A DNA stretch of 64,000 nucleotides from Dichetophora obliterata (lineage: Eukaryota > Arthropoda > Insecta > Diptera > Sciomyzidae), in assembly GCA_963920525.1 (NCBI GenBank), contig OY986438.1, positions 119,577,720 through 119,641,719 of the forward strand, read 5' to 3'. A program made the position numbers and the translations under genes. Of the stretch, positions 1-8,548 are shown one piece after another. Position 1 is the stretch's first letter, and each line of letters opens with the position of its first letter. A model generated the notes under the pieces. That model made no database searches, was not told the DNA's origin, and worked only from the letters and a program-made list of their open reading frames with translations.

Positions 1-264
1 TCCAAACCATGAAACCATCGCCAAATTTCGAACCAATTTTACACTGTTGGACATTCATCATTCAACCAGAGTGCGTAGAGCCCGTAATTTTGAGAACATT
101 GCTGCAGTAGCAGAGAGTGTTCGGGAAAACTGTGAACAATCGATTCGTCGCCGATCTCGAATTTTGTCGAAATTTGAAAGTTGCACCCACAGAATGGACT
201 ATTTATGAGCTAGTCGTGGGCAACATTTGAACGAAATAATTCTTAAACATTCTGCTTTATTCTG
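1..264 (+). pseudogene. DD41D/rosa-like mariner transposase remnant
   Basis: Positions 1-194 read in one frame as the linker and second helix-turn-helix part of a mariner-superfamily transposase (a stretch with RRARNFENIAAVAESV and SIRRRS). The frame then ends near 207. A different frame at about 214-258 gives a typical transposase C-terminus (ASRGQHLNEIILKH). The whole DDE catalytic core is therefore missing, and the two ends are joined by a deletion near 195. The left part runs off the window, so the element start is unseen. It resembles the rosa-like copy at 1951-2892 but keeps a different part of the protein. No function is expected. Confidence 0.6.
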
Positions 265-276
265 AATAACGAAAAT

Positions 277-333
277 GCACACCAACGACAAGCAAAAAAG
301 TATCGCTACTCGTGTCGCTTGTCGTTGGTGTGC
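277..333. repeat. 17-bp perfect inverted repeat (hairpin)
   Basis: Arms 277-293 (GCACACCAACGACAAGC) and 317-333 are exact reverse complements around a 23-nt loop. It lies just after the transposase C-terminus, before an AATAAA at about 388. It could be part of the transposon's 3' end or a tiny palindromic insertion. Confidence 0.7.
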
Positions 334-729
334 TGCTTCGTGATATAGAACAATGCAGTGAGTTGTAGGAACCAAGCTATCATTCCAAATAAAGATTTGT
401 ATCAATACATTGATTTTTATGTATTTTATTTAGAAAAAAAGTAGGAAGCTCTTATTGGATAAAAAATTACAGATTTAGGGGGTTAGTTTCCCCCTTCTTT
501 CTGCATACGCTCTTGCTTACAGCAATTTCCAGAAAGATACATTTTTGCAGCTAATAAATAATCAATGAAGTAAAATATAAGGAAATGGTGTTTCTAACAC
601 ATTCACTGTACGTGAACTGTCGCAACATTCGTAAATTGTGCGAGCGAGACAGAGAGTGTTTTTGGACATCTCTAAGAACACTAGCATCTGATTGGAAAAT
701 TCCTCAGCAAAATAGTTGCAAATAATTTA
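334..729. other. AT-rich, no gene seen
   Basis: Short polypurine and poly(T) runs and an AATAAA near 388. No coding frame, structured repeat or RNA was recognised. Confidence 0.5.
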
Positions 730-798
730 ATGCGTTGTGCGGTTAAAAATTGTAAAAGTTCCCGAAAACTTAAAAGCAATGCACTTTCGTTACACAGG
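730..798 (+). pseudogene. THAP zinc-finger first exon
   Basis: From an ATG at 730 the frame reads 23 codons that look like the start of a THAP zinc finger. Cysteine 3 and cysteine 8 (CAVKNC) match the C2 half of the C2CH zinc site, and LHR near the end matches the FHR position of the family. The exon ends in CACAG followed by GTAAAT, a plausible splice donor near 797, which is where THAP genes and P-element-like transposases often have an intron. I could not find the matching second exon (FP plus the C and H ligands) downstream, so this is either a lone relic of a P-like or THAP transposon or the first exon of a gene whose remainder lies far away. Confidence 0.45.
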
Positions 799-1278
799 TA
801 AATATGTCCATACGGTTTGAATTCTTTTAACAAAAGTGCTTTATTTAGTTTCTAACGATATTTTTTAACTTATTTGTATTAGAAATTTATATACTTCTTA
901 TTAAAAATGGTTTAAAAATGCAATTTTAACATTTGATTTTGCGCCAGTTTGATCAAACCACATCTGTCAAAGCACAAACACTGCTTCAGGGGCGCAGTTA
1001 TTTTTCACAGTTGAATATATTTTTGGGGCGCTATTTTTTCAGCATAGTGAATCAGATTTAGTACCTGTTTGTTAAATTTTTTCGATTTCTGCACAACAAC
1101 TAGGCAGAAACACCAAAAAAAAAATAAGGATTTTAAAAAATTAATCTAATTTCATTTGCAATTAAAGTTCAATTTTAGAATTTATATGCCTTAAAATTTA
1201 GCAAAATTACCCAAAAATCTTGCTGTTTTTCTAATTTTTCAGCAAAACTAAGCTTTGTGGGTATTAAAACAAAGGTAG
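799..1278. other. AT-rich, no gene seen
   Basis: Low-complexity A/T sequence after the THAP exon. No second THAP exon and no clear repeat was found. Confidence 0.5.
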
Positions 1279-1652
1279 TGTGCGTATCTATTCAACGAGG
1301 TGTCAAACATAAAATTCCATGCATAACTTTTTAAGATATAATTTTTCTTTTACAATTAGAATTTGTTTGAAAAACTAGTGGTTTCCCTTTTACGAAAGCA
1401 ATACATTAAAAAGAGAATTATAAAAAAGATAACTACATCCAGAAGTACTGTAGACAGCAAAACCTGTGTTGGACTTACTGAGGTTTGTATTCCCTTACCA
1501 GCGGCCGAAGGCCCCCTATTTAAAAGAGACAGCTAAGTACATTTAGTTTTATTTATTAAATATGAAAAAACCTCGCGATTATTAGTAAAAAAGGGTTGTA
1601 TCTTAAACGCATGTATTTTTATGTTTGATACCTTGTTGAATAGGTACTTGTA
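1279..1652. mobile_element. MITE-like element with subterminal inverted repeat
   Basis: The sequence at about 1284-1320 (ATCTATTCAACGAGGTGTCA followed by AACATAAAA) reappears as its reverse complement, with a few mismatches, at about 1612-1647. That gives arms of roughly 45 bp separated by about 290 bp. No ORF lies between them; a GC-rich GCGGCCGAAGGCCCCC patch sits at about 1500. Exact ends and target duplication were not resolved. Confidence 0.5.
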
Positions 1653-1950
1653 TTATCTTTCTTTTGATACCCATGAAGTTTAGTTTTACTGGAAAACTTA
1701 AAAAATCGGCTAGATTTTTAGTCCATTTTTTCCAACGTTCGATGCCTATAACTTCTAAGCCAACTGCCAGCAATCTGAAATTTTTTAAAATTTAATCTTG
1801 TTGCTATTCTATAAATTTTAATGCATTGGAACAAACTTTAACAGTTTGCGCCTTCTTTTACAGTGGTGGCCACTGGAGTATAACACACTTATATTTAAAC
1901 GAAATAATATATTTCATTCCATGATTTCGATGACAAAGGTTAAACTTATA
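1653..1950. other. AT-rich, no gene seen
   Basis: Plain A/T-rich sequence with no recognisable feature. It ends in the TA (1949-1950) used as target site by the next element. Confidence 0.4.
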
Positions 1951-2892
1951 CAGGGTTGTCCATATTCGAAGCGCCCATTTTATTTTTAAATAAATCAAAG
2001 AAACCACAATTTTTTGTCTGTTCGTCATGAATATCATTTAATTGGGTTCGAGTTGATTTGCTTAAATTATTTCTTGAATATGATATCTCGTAAATGGTCG
2101 CCATTGGCCTCTACGACATATTGTGCCCGTTTTGCAGCATTTTCCATGGTTTTCTTCAACATTTCGATGGGAATGGCGGTTATTTCTTGACGGATGTTGG
2201 TTTTCAGCTCTTCTAGGGTCTTTGGCTTGTTGACGTAAACCTTTGATTTCAAATAACCCCACAAAAAGAAGTCTGGAGGCGTTAAATCTGGTGATCTTGG
2301 CGGCCAATCGAAATCACCATTTTTTGACATCAAACGGCCAGGGAACAATTGCTTCAAAAAATCGATTGTAGTGCGGCTTGTGTGTGGTGGCGCGCCGTCT
2401 TGTTGAAACCAGTAGTGCCTGATACGCTTTCGACGAACGATTGGCATAAAAAATTGTTTATCATATCGCGATAACGCTCCTGATTGACAGTAACTCTGTG
2501 GCCATTATCATCTTCGAAAAAGAACGGCCCAATGAGCATTTTAGCACAAACGCCGCACCAAACAGTGACTTTTGCATCGTGAAGAGGTACCTCTTGAATC
2601 TCTTATGGATTTTCAGTGGCATAAATACGGCAATTTTGTTTGTTTACCGTTCCGTTCAACTGAAAATGAGCTCCATCGCTCATTTTTTGAAAGCACGTTG
2701 AGTTTTCACTATTGACTTGTTTTGTTGAATGTAAATTTCAACAATTTTAGAGCGTTCGCGTGGCGTGTACTGTTCCATTGTAAACATTTGCTTGGAATGA
2801 CGCTTCAAACGCGGTATGTCATTAGTCGATTTGGCATCACTGCGGAAAGTTACAGTGTTGCCAGATGGGCGCTTCAAATATGGACAACCCTG
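1951..2892 (-). mobile_element. Internally deleted rosa-like (DD41D) mariner element
   Basis: Terminal inverted repeats of about 27 bp begin CAGGGTTGTCCATATTCGAA at 1951 and end with the complementary sequence at 2866-2892. Both are flanked by TA (1949-1950 and 2893-2894), the target duplication of the Tc1/mariner superfamily. At 942 bp it is shorter than a complete element, and the encoded transposase (minus strand) has lost its central part. It is non-autonomous but has intact-looking ends, so it could have been mobilised in trans. Confidence 0.85.
2067..2808 (-). pseudogene. Transposase, DD41D mariner (rosa group), deleted
   Basis: On the minus strand a frame from about 2785 starts MEQYTPRERSKIVEIYIQQN, the N-terminal helix-turn-helix. 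At about 2693 it breaks and continues in another frame with SDGAHFQLNG, so the first catalytic Asp and all residues between are deleted. A TAA interrupts the catalytic domain near 2597. The downstream frame 2447-2067 keeps the second Asp in QQDGAPPH and the third in PPDFFLWG. I count 41 residues between them, the spacing that defines DD41D rosa elements, and the normal C-terminus follows. A frame change at about 2447 joins the middle and C-terminal parts. It cannot make an active enzyme. Confidence 0.85.
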
Positions 2893-2894
2893 TA

Positions 2895-3262
2895 TATAGT
2901 TTTATAATATGTTTTAAGAGTAAAGATTTTTGAGTGACCGCATTTTAATATACAATGTACGTATAAAAGAAGAAAAGAAAAACATTTAAATTGGATTTAG
3001 ATACCATTTTAGCACATAATGTATAACTCAAATTAAAGCGCTACTTACTTTGGGTATAATTAAAATTTTTTTAATAACAGTAGCACATCTTCTGCCTCAA
3101 CAATCAAGTTGCCCCACCATTTTGACGGTTTTTATTGTGTCCTTTGGATTGTGCTGCATATTTTGAGGTAGCCATAAATTTTTTTTCGTCAGACCCGAAC
3201 CTGTAGAACTTAGATTAAGCACTCCAAAGAACATTTTTCCAAAAGCTCAGTGGTTTGGCTAA
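2895..3262. other. No gene seen
   Basis: AT-rich spacer between the rosa-like element and the SINE. Nothing recognised. Confidence 0.4.
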
Positions 3263-3408
3263 GTGGCAACCGTAGCCTAGTGGGTAGAGTGCGTGGCCCC
3301 TAAGCTAAAGAACCGCGGTAGCCCGGGTTCAATTCCAGCTCAGGCAGATTGTATTCAATTAAATTAAATTTTCTGTTCGGTCGTCACCTCTCTGCAGACA
3401 ATGGCAAA
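3263..3408 (+). mobile_element. tRNA-derived SINE, copy 1
   Basis: The head looks like a tRNA gene: an A-box-like TAGCCTAGTGG near 3273 and a B box GGTTCAATTCC near 3325, about 50 bp apart, as needed for RNA polymerase III. The body ends with TCACCTCTCTGCAGACAATG at about 3383-3402. The same unit recurs at 17448-17586 (minus strand) and in part at 62484-62595. No cloverleaf acceptor stem closes, so it is not a working tRNA gene. Confidence 0.7.
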
Positions 3409-4343
3409 CCACGGACCTTTTGCCATTCCTATTTGCACTTTTGTTCATTGAAATAATCATAAGTTCTATGATGCATTCTATTATATTGATAATAATTGCC
3501 TTAAAATTTATTTTTAAGAAGTTAAAACGACGAAAAACAAACTTTTCTTATGTGCTTTAAAATGAATTCGTTATCACAACGATGACATTTTCATTAATTG
3601 ATCATTAATAAAAACAAAACGTAATTTAAATTATATGGGCATTTTGAACTGTTATTTATTAACTATATCTATTGTTAAAAACAGCTTTTGTTTTTTAAAA
3701 CAAATCTTTAAAATTACTCATAATTCCTTGGAGACAGCGCGACAAAGGAGTTTGCAAACCGTTATTTGAACGCAAATCTAATGCACAGAGAAGCTATTCT
3801 TTCTGTATACTTATCTTAGAAATGCCTAATTTTGAGTTGTGACAGGTTTGCTAGAAAGGAGCGCGATATATTAAAATAAAATACAATTTTCAATACAAAA
3901 AAAGATTAGGCACATTTTTATTAAAAAAACACAATTTTTTTCTCAAATTAGGCACAATCGCTAAATATCCAATTCCATCCCTGACATGTAGCCATACCGA
4001 TACAAGTGTTGTACTAAGCTTAGAAATAGAAGTGGAGAGATAAGACATCATACGAAATCTCACAAATCATATCCGATGTACGATGGAAAAAACGAACTCT
4101 TTATGTATATCCTGGTCTCCGATATGTATATTCTATCTCCCGCAAAGCCACTGGTGGTTATCCTCACAGGTCACTGCATGACGGCAGTTCATGTCCTAGC
4201 ATCACTACAAACGACCACTACAGAAAGTGCAAGGAAAGTGCTACAGAGACCCTGGAATACCTCAACGCAAATCTATATAGACCTCTATAAAGGCTCCTTT
4301 TGACCAGTATTACTAAGAACCGAAATGGTTTATGTGCAAGTCC
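3409..4343. other. AT-rich, no gene seen
   Basis: Mostly A/T-rich sequence. Short open frames near 4076-4303 have no family resemblance. Nothing else recognised. Confidence 0.5.
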
Positions 4344-4346
4344 TTA

Positions 4347-4878
4347 TGCCGTGGTTATGCTAGCCAAACATGATTGCCGAACATTTTTTGTTGTTATTGT
4401 TTCACGTATAAAATGAAGAAATGAACTTTTTCTCATATTCATTTTCTCGCTCTCGGACCGAACATTTTGATTGTTGATTGAAACGCCAAACATGCCGAAC
4501 TTTCCAGTGTTGGCTGTAGTCATTTTGTATAATAGCATCAAAAAAGTAGGTAAAAGTATTAAAAAGTGAAGTTGATTGTGTCTTAAAGTAACCCTTAACA
4601 TTAACAGCTAGCTAGCATGTCAGATATATGCAAACCATTTTGTTAAAGATATTATAATAAAAATTCAGAGTAAGTAATATCAGTTCGTATATTTTAATTC
4701 GTTAATTTTAAGTACAAAAATGCAAATGAGGGTTGTGCCTTTTTGTGTTTTGACATACTATTACATATAATGCAACTGAGCCACCAATCATAGCATAACC
4801 ACCAAACAAACATTTCACCGAAGAGAACAAATTAACAAAAATGAACACCGAAAATGTTTGGCTAGCATAACCACGGCA
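4347..4878. mobile_element. 532-bp MITE with perfect TIRs and TTA target duplication
   Basis: A 25-bp terminal repeat beginning TGCCGTGGTTATGCTAGCCA at 4347 is matched exactly in reverse complement at 4854-4878. Both ends are flanked by TTA (4344-4346, 4879-4881), the 3-bp duplication typical of PIF/Harbinger elements. A degenerate extra copy of the terminal motif lies at about 4788-4815. No transposase is present. Perfect TIRs suggest fairly recent activity; the assignment to Harbinger rests only on the TTA. Confidence 0.75.
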
Positions 4879-5085
4879 TTAGAGAGACATTAGGATTAAC
4901 CTAAACTAACCATTGTTGCATTACAAGTCATACATTTTTGAAATTTGTAATCGTATCAGTAAAATCATCATGTCAAAACCTTTACTGAGACAGAGCGACA
5001 ATTTACTTTAAAGAGGAGTTGTCCCGCTGAAATCAAGACTAAACTATTCCGATACAAATATATTACAAAGAATTTTTATCCAAAG

Positions 5086-5258
5086 TGTCGGTTCAGACTT
5101 GCCTCATTCAGCCGACTTACTTTGACGTCTACAAAAGAGATGATGTAGTGGGAAGGTGAATGAAGTGAGGCAAAATTATTAAAAACTTTTCTATTTTTAC
5201 GACTCACTTTAAATTGACATTCGGTGAGTCGGTTGAGTGTGGACAGTCGTAACCGACA
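5086..5258. mobile_element. Short inverted-repeat element
   Basis: TGTCGGTTCAGACT at 5086 pairs with AGTCGTAACCGACA ending at 5258, so the ends are imperfect inverted repeats of about 14 bp around 150 bp of non-coding sequence. No target duplication was resolved. Weak candidate MITE. Confidence 0.35.
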
Positions 5259-5639
5259 CATAGGCTTGTTCTGATGATTTTTAGTTTCAGAACAAATTTT
5301 GAATTTCACGTCATCGCGTTTACCTGCTTGTCAACTGTTGTACGAACACATCCTCTGGTCTGTCATCCTGACATCTGAGCCTTAAAGCAATTGTATGAAG
5401 TATACATTAATTGTAGAAGTAAAGTTATTGATTTGTCAGAGTGCTTTGTTCGGGAAATTTTTCCACTCTTCACAAACTCCTGAGCAAACAGCTTCACGAG
5501 CAATGGAGTTCATGCAGAATGACTGAACTTTGACTGTATGCATGTACATTGGAATGTTCAATGAAAGTATTTTAAATTCATTGGGATAAAACGAATGTTA
5601 CGACAAAGCTGGTGCATGTTATTGTTTTAGGTTTAAACC
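5259..5639. other. No gene seen
   Basis: Spacer before the CpG-richer region. Nothing recognised. Confidence 0.4.
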
Positions 5640-5958
5640 TAACTAATATATGGTAGGGCCAAAAGGAACTTTTTGTTGCTGCTGCTGGCATGCAAAACTT
5701 TTGCCAACCAAAGTCGTTTTAGCATGCAGAACGCGTCCATTGCTGGCGGCATAAATTTCGTTGCGTTTAACATTTATGCCGACTGTTTTTGTTGCACGCA
5801 CGCAATAGAGCCCAACAGCCAGGCGGCTAAAAGGATAAAAGTTAGCAATGGTGTGTGGTGTGCTTAACAAGGTAGAGCAGTTGCTAGAAGTAGTGTAGAG
5901 CGTTTGTGAGCTTAAAAGTTCCTAGCATAGTTTTGCGCGGGAGTTTGTCGCTTGCGTG
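5640..5958. promoter_or_regulatory. Host CpG-rich segment, left half of split island
   Basis: GC and CpG content rise clearly here (GCGCGGGAGTTTGTCGCTTG just before the insertion) compared with the AT-rich surroundings. The composition continues beyond the errantivirus at 14480, so the two halves were contiguous before insertion. Such islands in fly genomes often mark a transcription start or 5' exon. No TATA box or coding frame can be assigned, and the promoter idea is inference. Confidence 0.3.
5955..5958. repeat. Errantivirus target-site duplication, left
   Basis: CGTG directly before the 5' LTR; the same four bases follow the 3' LTR at 14480-14483. A 4-bp duplication is normal for errantivirus integrases. 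Confidence 0.9.
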
Positions 5959-6718
5959 AGTTACGACCCCCACTCAAACGACAACAACAAATACATATAC
6001 TTCTCAGCCACCACCCAAACCATCGAGGCTCAATACGCCGCTGCAACACTTACAGTAACAATTACAACAAACACAACAACAATACCAAATTAACCAACAA
6101 GTCAAAGACATCGTTACTACATTTACAACAACAGCACAAACGGCAATTAAATCTCGGCACCCACAACAATAGCACCAGAAACAACAACATAATAAGCCCC
6201 ACTGCACTACTTAAAGTGCAGCGTAATCAATAAGATATTTTAAGTGTTCCAATTTTATTTACACTCTTTCTTTATTTTTTTCCTCATAAATCGCAACTAT
6301 TAAAATAGGTTCAATTTTAAAGTATAACATTAAAATCAAACTCTTGCATTTCTGATATTATGTTGCAACCATAAATTGGGCAACATTTTACGATTATTTA
6401 TTCTACATATTAACCACAAGACATTAAAATGAAACCCTTGCATTTTTGATATTATGTTGCAACTATAAATTAGGCAACACTTTGCGACTATTAACTTTTA
6501 CATATTAACCACATTGTATTTCTTTTACATACATTACATTTCTCCTATTTTACAATTGTATTTCTTCCATTTATATCTTTACATACTTTTACACATTTAC
6601 ATTTCGAAAACGAATTGGTTAGATTTTAAGAAAGAGTTGTAATAAAGTTCAGTTCTAAGTTTACAGCAGAAAAGAAAAGTGTGTTTCAATCAAACTGCTC
6701 TAAGCAAGGAACATAACT
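5959..6718 (+). repeat. 5' LTR of errantivirus
   Basis: Identical by eye to 13720-14479. It carries AATAAA at 6641-6646 and an initiator-like TCAGTT at 6649-6654. No TATA box is evident near it, consistent with the TATA-less initiator promoters known in this group. The first 100 bp is the same DNA that encodes the env C-terminus in the 3' copy. Confidence 0.95.
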
Positions 6719-6731
6719 GGCGCAGTCTACG
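6718..6731 (+). other. Primer-binding site, serine-tRNA type
   Basis: TGGCGCAGTC begins on the last base of the LTR, a one-base overlap. The 17.6/297 branch of errantiviruses uses a serine tRNA with this kind of site, whereas gypsy itself uses a lysine tRNA. The match beyond the first ten bases is not verified. Confidence 0.75.
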
Positions 6732-6940
6732 GCTTGGCGAACCATCTTGTGAATAGTGAATAATCAGTATCCTTCTTATTTGAAGAATAAGTGATAAAAT
6801 AATTGTTCGAAAGAATATCGAACTAAAATTATTGTAATTATCAGAAGTTATTATCGAGAGAATATCGATACATAATATTCTGAAATAAGTGTTGACTGAA
6901 TATCAGCACATTTTTTTTTTTTCACAAGATCGGTTAAGTA

Positions 6941-7036
6941 TCAACTTTTAATCGCCGTTGGAACTCAACGCTCTGAAAGGACGACTATATCAACTTTTAA
7001 TCGCCATTGGAACTCAACGCTCTGAAAGGACGACTA
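6941..7036 (+). repeat. 49-bp tandem duplication in viral leader
   Basis: Two copies (6941-6989, 6990-7036), each beginning TCAACTTTTAATCGCC, differ at one position (GTTGG versus ATTGG). They lie in the untranslated leader before the first AUG. Related elements carry insulator or packaging repeats in this place; the role here is unknown. Confidence 0.85.
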
Positions 7037-7052
7037 GCGAACAACAAGCATC

Positions 7053-7093
7053 ATGCAGCTAAAGCAGTTAATCATCATCATCGTTGGAAGCAT
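7053..7093 (+). CDS. env: env leader exon / upstream ORF
   Basis: The first AUG after the LTR is at 7053. It opens 13 codons with a run of four isoleucines and then a GTAAGT splice donor at 7094-7099. In spliced RNA the split codon is completed by the first base of the acceptor exon at 12160 and stays in frame with env, so this exon supplies the start and hydrophobic leader of the envelope protein. In unspliced RNA the same AUG gives a 14-codon ORF ending at TAA 7095-7097, upstream of gag. Spliced env is established for gypsy and ZAM-type elements; the junction used here is inferred from donor, acceptor and frame. Confidence 0.8.
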
Positions 7094-7099
7094 GTAAGT
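7094..7099 (+). promoter_or_regulatory. Splice donor for env mRNA
   Basis: GTAAGT is an excellent donor. It pairs with the acceptor ending at 12159, giving an intron of about 5.07 kb that removes gag and pol. Confidence 0.75.
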
Positions 7100-7246
7100 C
7101 GAAAACTGAAAAATAATTAAATAAAACAAAGCTTAAAAATAAAACAAATAAATTTTTTCAATAAAAGGGGATAAGAAAAGAAAAATTTCAATACGTTAAC
7201 AATTTTATTCAATAAAAAAAAAAAAAAAGAACAAAGAAAAAAATTC

Positions 7247-7252
7247 ATGTGA
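7247..7252 (+). promoter_or_regulatory. Start-stop upstream ORF before gag
   Basis: ATGTGA: an AUG followed directly by a stop codon. It is the only AUG between the leader uORF and the gag start at 7367 that I could find, and could pause or divert scanning ribosomes. Confidence 0.4.
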
Positions 7253-7366
7253 AAAAAAACCCAGAAAAAACGTGCAGAAAATCAGCCCTATTCAGTTTCC
7301 CTCAGTAATCTTTTTAAAAGCAGAAGCCTTAGTTCAATTCTAGAAGAACCAAGTAGAGAATTTACT

Positions 7367-8548
7367 ATGGAAAATACAGCCCCCATCCCAACCCTTCCCA
7401 CCCCTGCCCCTGTATATGTGGATATTTTTCAGTCACTTCGCATTCCAGATGCAATAAAGGATTTGCCTCAATATGATGGCAATCCTCGACTACTATACGA
7501 ATTTCTAAATAACGTAGAGGAAATATTGTTACATACAAGAGGTGCTAGTCATACGCCTCTAGGACAAATACTACTAAGGGCAATACGAAATAAGATAGTC
7601 GGTCAGGCAAACGAAGTACTAAATATGTACGGAACGTCACTCAATTGGGAAAACATAAAAACTAACTTAATTCTGCATTACTCTGACAAAAGATCGGAGA
7701 CTTCACTTATTAGGGATTTACACAACTTACGACAATACAACAAAACTGTAGAAAATTTTTTCAGTGAAATAATAGAAATTCAGGCTACACTGTGCAACAA
7801 TATTTTGATACACGAAAGTGATCAAAATGTTGTAGCAGCAAAAAAAGAACTATTTGCGGAAATGTGTCTAAACTCATTTTTAAGTGGTCTTAGAGAGCCA
7901 CTTGGCTCAAACATTAGGGCTATGAGGCCAGAATCCTTGGCCACTGCTTTAGCCTACTGTATAAAAGAACAAAATATTCATTACATGAGATCAGAAAGAA
8001 ACACATATCAGAGTAAACAATATAAGCCATATAATACGTTCAATAAATATCCAGCAAGAATGCAAAACCCACGTAACTTTACACCAAATACGTCTAACTA
8101 TAATCCAAACACATCAAATTACTACCAAAACACATATAACCCAAACCAGTCCCGATTTAATAACCCACCAACATACAATAGGTTTAATCCTAATCATAAC
8201 CCTTTTAGAAATAACCACAACAATAATAACAATTCGTCATTTTCTGCCAGACAACCACAACCAGAACCAATGGACACAAGTTCAGGTTTTACAAACACTA
8301 AAAACTCCACTGTATCTCAAAGGAATAATAATTCCGATGTAAGCATGCGTTCTAAATTTTCCAGGATGACAAGACCAAGAACAGAAGAATTTCATAACAT
8401 AAATAAAAATCCAAGGACCCAACGCCCCAATACCTCTTACCAACAACAATTAGATCAATATACAGATGACTCAATAGAAGACATCAATAACATTGAAGAT
8501 GATCAAAATTTTTTCCGATCAGCCTCACCGAACCAACAGGATACATAG
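7367..8548 (+). CDS. gag: Gag structural protein
   Basis: A 393-codon frame starting at ATG 7367. It builds the particle core of the element. Residues 15-200 form a globular part like the capsid region of gypsy-type Gag; after about residue 215 the protein is rich in Asn, Pro, Tyr, Gln and Arg, typical of an RNA-binding tail. There is no CX2CX4HX4C zinc knuckle, as is usual for errantiviruses. Unspliced RNA is its template, preceded by two upstream AUGs (7053 and 7247). The last codons overlap the pol frame from 8503, and a slippery heptamer lies inside the overlap. No frameshift or internal stop is seen, so it looks intact. Confidence 0.9.
   Translation: MENTAPIPTLPTPAPVYVDIFQSLRIPDAIKDLPQYDGNPRLLYEFLNNVEEILLHTRGASHTPLGQILLRAIRNKIVGQANEVLNMYGTSLNWENIKTNLILHYSDKRSETSLIRDLHNLRQYNKTVENFFSEIIEIQATLCNNILIHESDQNVVAAKKELFAEMCLNSFLSGLREPLGSNIRAMRPESLATALAYCIKEQNIHYMRSERNTYQSKQYKPYNTFNKYPARMQNPRNFTPNTSNYNPNTSNYYQNTYNPNQSRFNNPPTYNRFNPNHNPFRNNHNNNNNSSFSARQPQPEPMDTSSGFTNTKNSTVSQRNNNSDVSMRSKFSRMTRPRTEEFHNINKNPRTQRPNTSYQQQLDQYTDDSIEDINNIEDDQNFFRSASPNQQDT

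Noticed and set aside
3263..3408. Functional tRNA gene
   Set aside because: No closing acceptor stem, and repeated with a non-tRNA body elsewhere in the window.
5952..6233. Frames inside the LTRs (also 13765-13968 minus strand)
   Set aside because: They recur identically in both LTRs and are shadows of LTR sequence; only the env tail in the 3' LTR is real.
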